Shown here: positions 62,070 through 64,000 of the stretch, piece by piece
Position numbering within the stretch: position 1 is the stretch's first letter
Layout of the letters: each line of letters opens with the position of its first letter
Assembly (NCBI GenBank): GCA_025350325.1
Contig: JANXYB010000138.1
Coordinates: 62,001 to 126,000, forward strand
Length of the DNA stretch: 64,000 bases
Source of the DNA: Acidobacteriaceae bacterium
GTDB lineage: Bacteria; Acidobacteriota; Terriglobia; Terriglobales; Acidobacteriaceae
Direction of reading: 5' to 3'
Program-made: the position numbers and the translations under genes
The notes under the pieces: model-generated
Databases searched by the model: none
Told to the model about the DNA's origin: nothing
The model's input: only the letters and a program-made list of their open reading frames with translations

Positions 62070-64000
62070 CTATCGGTGAAGCCACATGCGCAACGCTGAA
62101 AGCAACTGTTCGGTGTTCACTGGCTTAGCCAGGTATTCCGATGCTCCCGCTTCAAGGCAACGTTCGCGATCGCCTTTCATCGCTTTGGCTGTCAGTGCGA
62201 TGATCGGCAATCTACGAAGCGCAGGATTCTGACGAATTACTTGCATTGTCTCGTATCCATCCATCTCCGGCATCATGATGTCCATCAGCACGATGGAGAG
62301 GTCTTTTGTCGACTCGATGATATTGATTGCTTCGCGACCTGTGCCTGCCGACAAGACTGTCATGCCGCGACGCTCCAAAACACTGCTTAGTGCAAAAATG
62401 TTGCGCACGTCGTCATCTACAACGAGCACTTTGCGTCCGGTCAAGGCCTCATCGGATCGATGCAACTGGTTTAGCATCTCCTGTTTTTCTTTTGGTAGCT
62501 CCGCGACGACGCGGTGTAAGAAGAGTGCAGTCTCATCCAACAGGCGCTCTGGAGACTCCACGTCCTTGACCACGACGCTACGAGCCAGGGTATGCAGTTG
62601 AGCATCTTCTTCCGGGGATAAATCTCTGCCGGTAAACACGACTACCGGCATGTCCTTCAATTTCGGGTTGTCGCGAATCTGCGCTAGTACTTCGAAGCCT
62701 GTCATGTCGGGCAAGCGGAGGTCGAGCACTGTGCAGTCAAATCCTCCACGACCGAGCGTATTCAAAGCCTCAGCACCCGTGGCCGCTATCTCGATGTCAA
62801 TATCGTCGCCCGCCAGCAGTTCGCGCGTACTCATTTGCGCGGCGGGACTGTCCTCGACAAGGAGCAACCGCTTGCGACGACGTCGGGAGTAATCGCGAAT
62901 GCGTGTGAGTGTGGCATTCAGTTCTTCAGTCGACGTTGGTTTCGTCACAAACGCGAAAGCACCGCGTGCGAGTCCATGATGCCGATCTTCGTCCATCGTA
63001 AGCATCTGGACAGGGATGTGACGCGTTCCCGCATCTTGTTTCAAGTGATTCAAAACCGACCATCCAAGCATGTCGGGCAAGAATACGTCGAGTGAAATCG
63101 CAGTGGGATTGAATGCTCGCGCCAACGATAAAGCCTCGGTCCCAGTCATCGCAACAAGGACTTTAAACCCCTTGTCACGCGATAGGTCGCACAGCACACG
63201 CGCATAATGGGGGTCGTCTTCAACTATAAGCAAGACCGGGTCGCCCTCTTCGAGACTGTTGCGGTCATCCTCGATCCGCGCTTCCTGCTCTGCCGTTGCG
63301 ACTTTTGCAAAAAGCATCGGCATGGGGGCTGCTCCCGCACTTTTGTTGTTCTCAACGCTCAGTGCTGCTGGGCCGACGTAGGTTTGAGGCAAGTACAGGG
63401 TGAAGGTGCTGCCCTCGCCGGGCACGCTCTTGAGCTGGATCTCGCCGCCGAGCAGGTTGGCAAGTTCGCGGCTGATGGCTAGACCAAGGCCTGTGCCGCC
63501 GTATTTGCGACTGGTGCCAGCGTCGGCCTGTTGAAAAGCTTCGAAGATGATACGCTGTTTTTCCGGCGGAATGCCAATGCCCGTGTCACTCACTTGGAAT
63601 GCGATGACCGATCGCGCTCCGCTGAGAATCGGATGATCGGAGGTCCATCCACTAGAAGCAGACGAGACGGTTAGTCTAACGCTCCCTTGCTCAGTGAACT
63701 TGAAAGCGTTAGAGAGCAGGTTTTTGAGAACCTGCTGAACCCGCTTAGAGTCGGTAACGAGGCTGCGTCCCATGCGCGGATCGTTGGTCGCTTCGAAGGT
63801 GAGCTTGCGATTCTCCGCTTCGTGGCGGAACGGCCGAGCAACAGTTTCGAGTAGCGTTCCAAAAAAAGTCTCTTCAGCTTCGACAGAGACGGTGCCCGAC
63901 TCTATTTTCGAGAGATCGAGTATGTCGCTGATGAGGTTGAGCAGGTCAGTACCTGCGCCGTGAATCGTACGCGCGAATTCAACCTGTTTTGCATTGAGGC
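62070..64000 (-). CDS. Multi-receiver hybrid histidine kinase (N-terminus beyond right edge)
   Basis: At least 643 codons, open to the edge. Reading from 64000, the HisKA region is visible as [20 protein letters not shown] and DLSKIESG, then HATPase ([44 protein letters not shown]). Three receiver domains follow with the acceptor Asp in [25 protein letters not shown] and [12 protein letters not shown]; the last resembles a canonical output REC, with Lys in YLAKPVNT. His-ligand sensing domains would lie beyond the edge. It is likely the first gene of an operon with the REC-PAS-kinase, 35 bases downstream. Confidence 0.9.
   Translation of the reverse strand, partial: LNAKQVEFARTIHGAGTDLLNLISDILDLSKIESGTVSVEAEETFFGTLLETVARPFRHEAENRKLTFEATNDPRMGRSLVTDSKRVQQVLKNLLSNAFKFTEQGSVRLTVSSASSGWTSDHPILSGARSVIAFQVSDTGIGIPPEKQRIIFEAFQQADAGTSRKYGGTGLGLAISRELANLLGGEIQLKSVPGEGSTFTLYLPQTYVGPAALSVENNKSAGAAPMPMLFAKVATAEQEARIEDDRNSLEEGDPVLLIVEDDPHYARVLCDLSRDKGFKVLVAMTGTEALSLARAFNPTAISLDVFLPDMLGWSVLNHLKQDAGTRHIPVQMLTMDEDRHHGLARGAFAFVTKPTSTEELNATLTRIRDYSRRRRKRLLLVEDSPAAQMSTRELLAGDDIDIEIAATGAEALNTLGRGGFDCTVLDLRLPDMTGFEVLAQIRDNPKLKDMPVVVFTGRDLSPEEDAQLHTLARSVVVKDVESPERLLDETALFLHRVVAELPKEKQEMLNQLHRSDEALTGRKVLVVDDDVRNIFALSSVLERRGMTVLSAGTGREAINIIESTKDLSIVLMDIMMPEMDGYETMQVIRQNPALRRLPIIALTAKAMKGDRERCLEAGASEYLAKPVNTEQLLSALRMWLHR

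Noticed and set aside
1-64000. CRISPR array, rRNA, tRNA, insertion sequence or prophage
   Set aside because: No regular direct repeats, no transposase, integrase or phage structural genes, and no RNA-gene sequence was seen on either strand by eye; a dedicated tRNA scan was not possible here.

Overview
The window reads as one chromosomal segment of a diderm, LPS-bearing bacterium, most likely Acidobacteriota of the Terriglobia (subdivision 1) type. Evidence: a secreted VWFA protein of the kind expanded in acidobacteria, two-subunit glycyl-tRNA synthetase, a very large LptC/LptA-like LPS-export protein, long repeated BamA/TamB-like envelope proteins, a long-form hibernation factor, and moderately GC-rich, housekeeping-dominated, tightly packed genes. 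I found no rRNA, tRNA, CRISPR array, transposase or prophage gene. The taxonomic call is inference from gene content; no search was run.

Layout. 1-5.8 kb (minus): a leucine/branched-chain operon leuA-leuB-leuC-leuD-ilvD (ilvD runs off the left edge), divergent from a LysR regulator, with a T-N11-A palindrome between them. 7-10.7 kb: a small outer-membrane barrel protein, then (minus) a UbiA-type prenyltransferase and pheA, then a three-BON-domain secreted protein. 10.9-12.8 kb: a MEDS-PAS histidine kinase. 12.8-21.1 kb (minus): an outer-membrane assembly operon of a BamA-like POTRA/barrel protein, a SurA-N-like chaperone and a TamB-like protein. Divergent from it are an ECF sigma factor and a ZAS-type anti-sigma, followed by lon. 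25-30.4 kb: an unknown protein, a MoaD-MoaE fusion, a VWFA protein, an Hfq-like Sm protein overlapping suhB, a 7Fe ferredoxin and recO. 30.5-31.4 kb (minus): a two-domain GNAT acetyltransferase broken by a frameshift. 31.6-34.7 kb: glyQ-glyS.

34.9-50.7 kb is the conserved LPS-export/rpoN neighbourhood: unknown protein, lptC/A-like protein, lptB, rpoN, then (after an interruption) hpf and rapZ. The interruption is a second, opposite-strand BamA-like/TamB-like pair plus a YihY membrane protein. No ptsN-like gene is present. A good sigma-70 type promoter restarts transcription before hpf. Thus the window holds two BamA/TamB-type pairs and the LPS-bridge genes, all about building the outer membrane.

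50.7-64 kb: an alpha/beta-hydrolase-fold protein with a degenerate active site, a Lys-rich DUF6496-like protein, tpiA, two Tat-exported proteins (an aldo/keto reductase and an unrecognised, probably alpha/alpha-barrel, protein), a long Lhr helicase, and two signalling proteins (REC-PAS-histidine kinase and a multi-receiver hybrid kinase cut by the right edge).

Most notable points: the interrupted rpoN cluster with a second BamA/TamB pair, the sigma/anti-sigma/lon block divergent from the first BamA-SurA-TamB operon (a possible envelope-stress module), the LptC/LptA-like giant, a LeuA with no regulatory domain, an embedded MoaD Gly-Gly inside a MoaD-MoaE fusion, RapZ with an altered P-loop, and the frameshifted GNAT gene.
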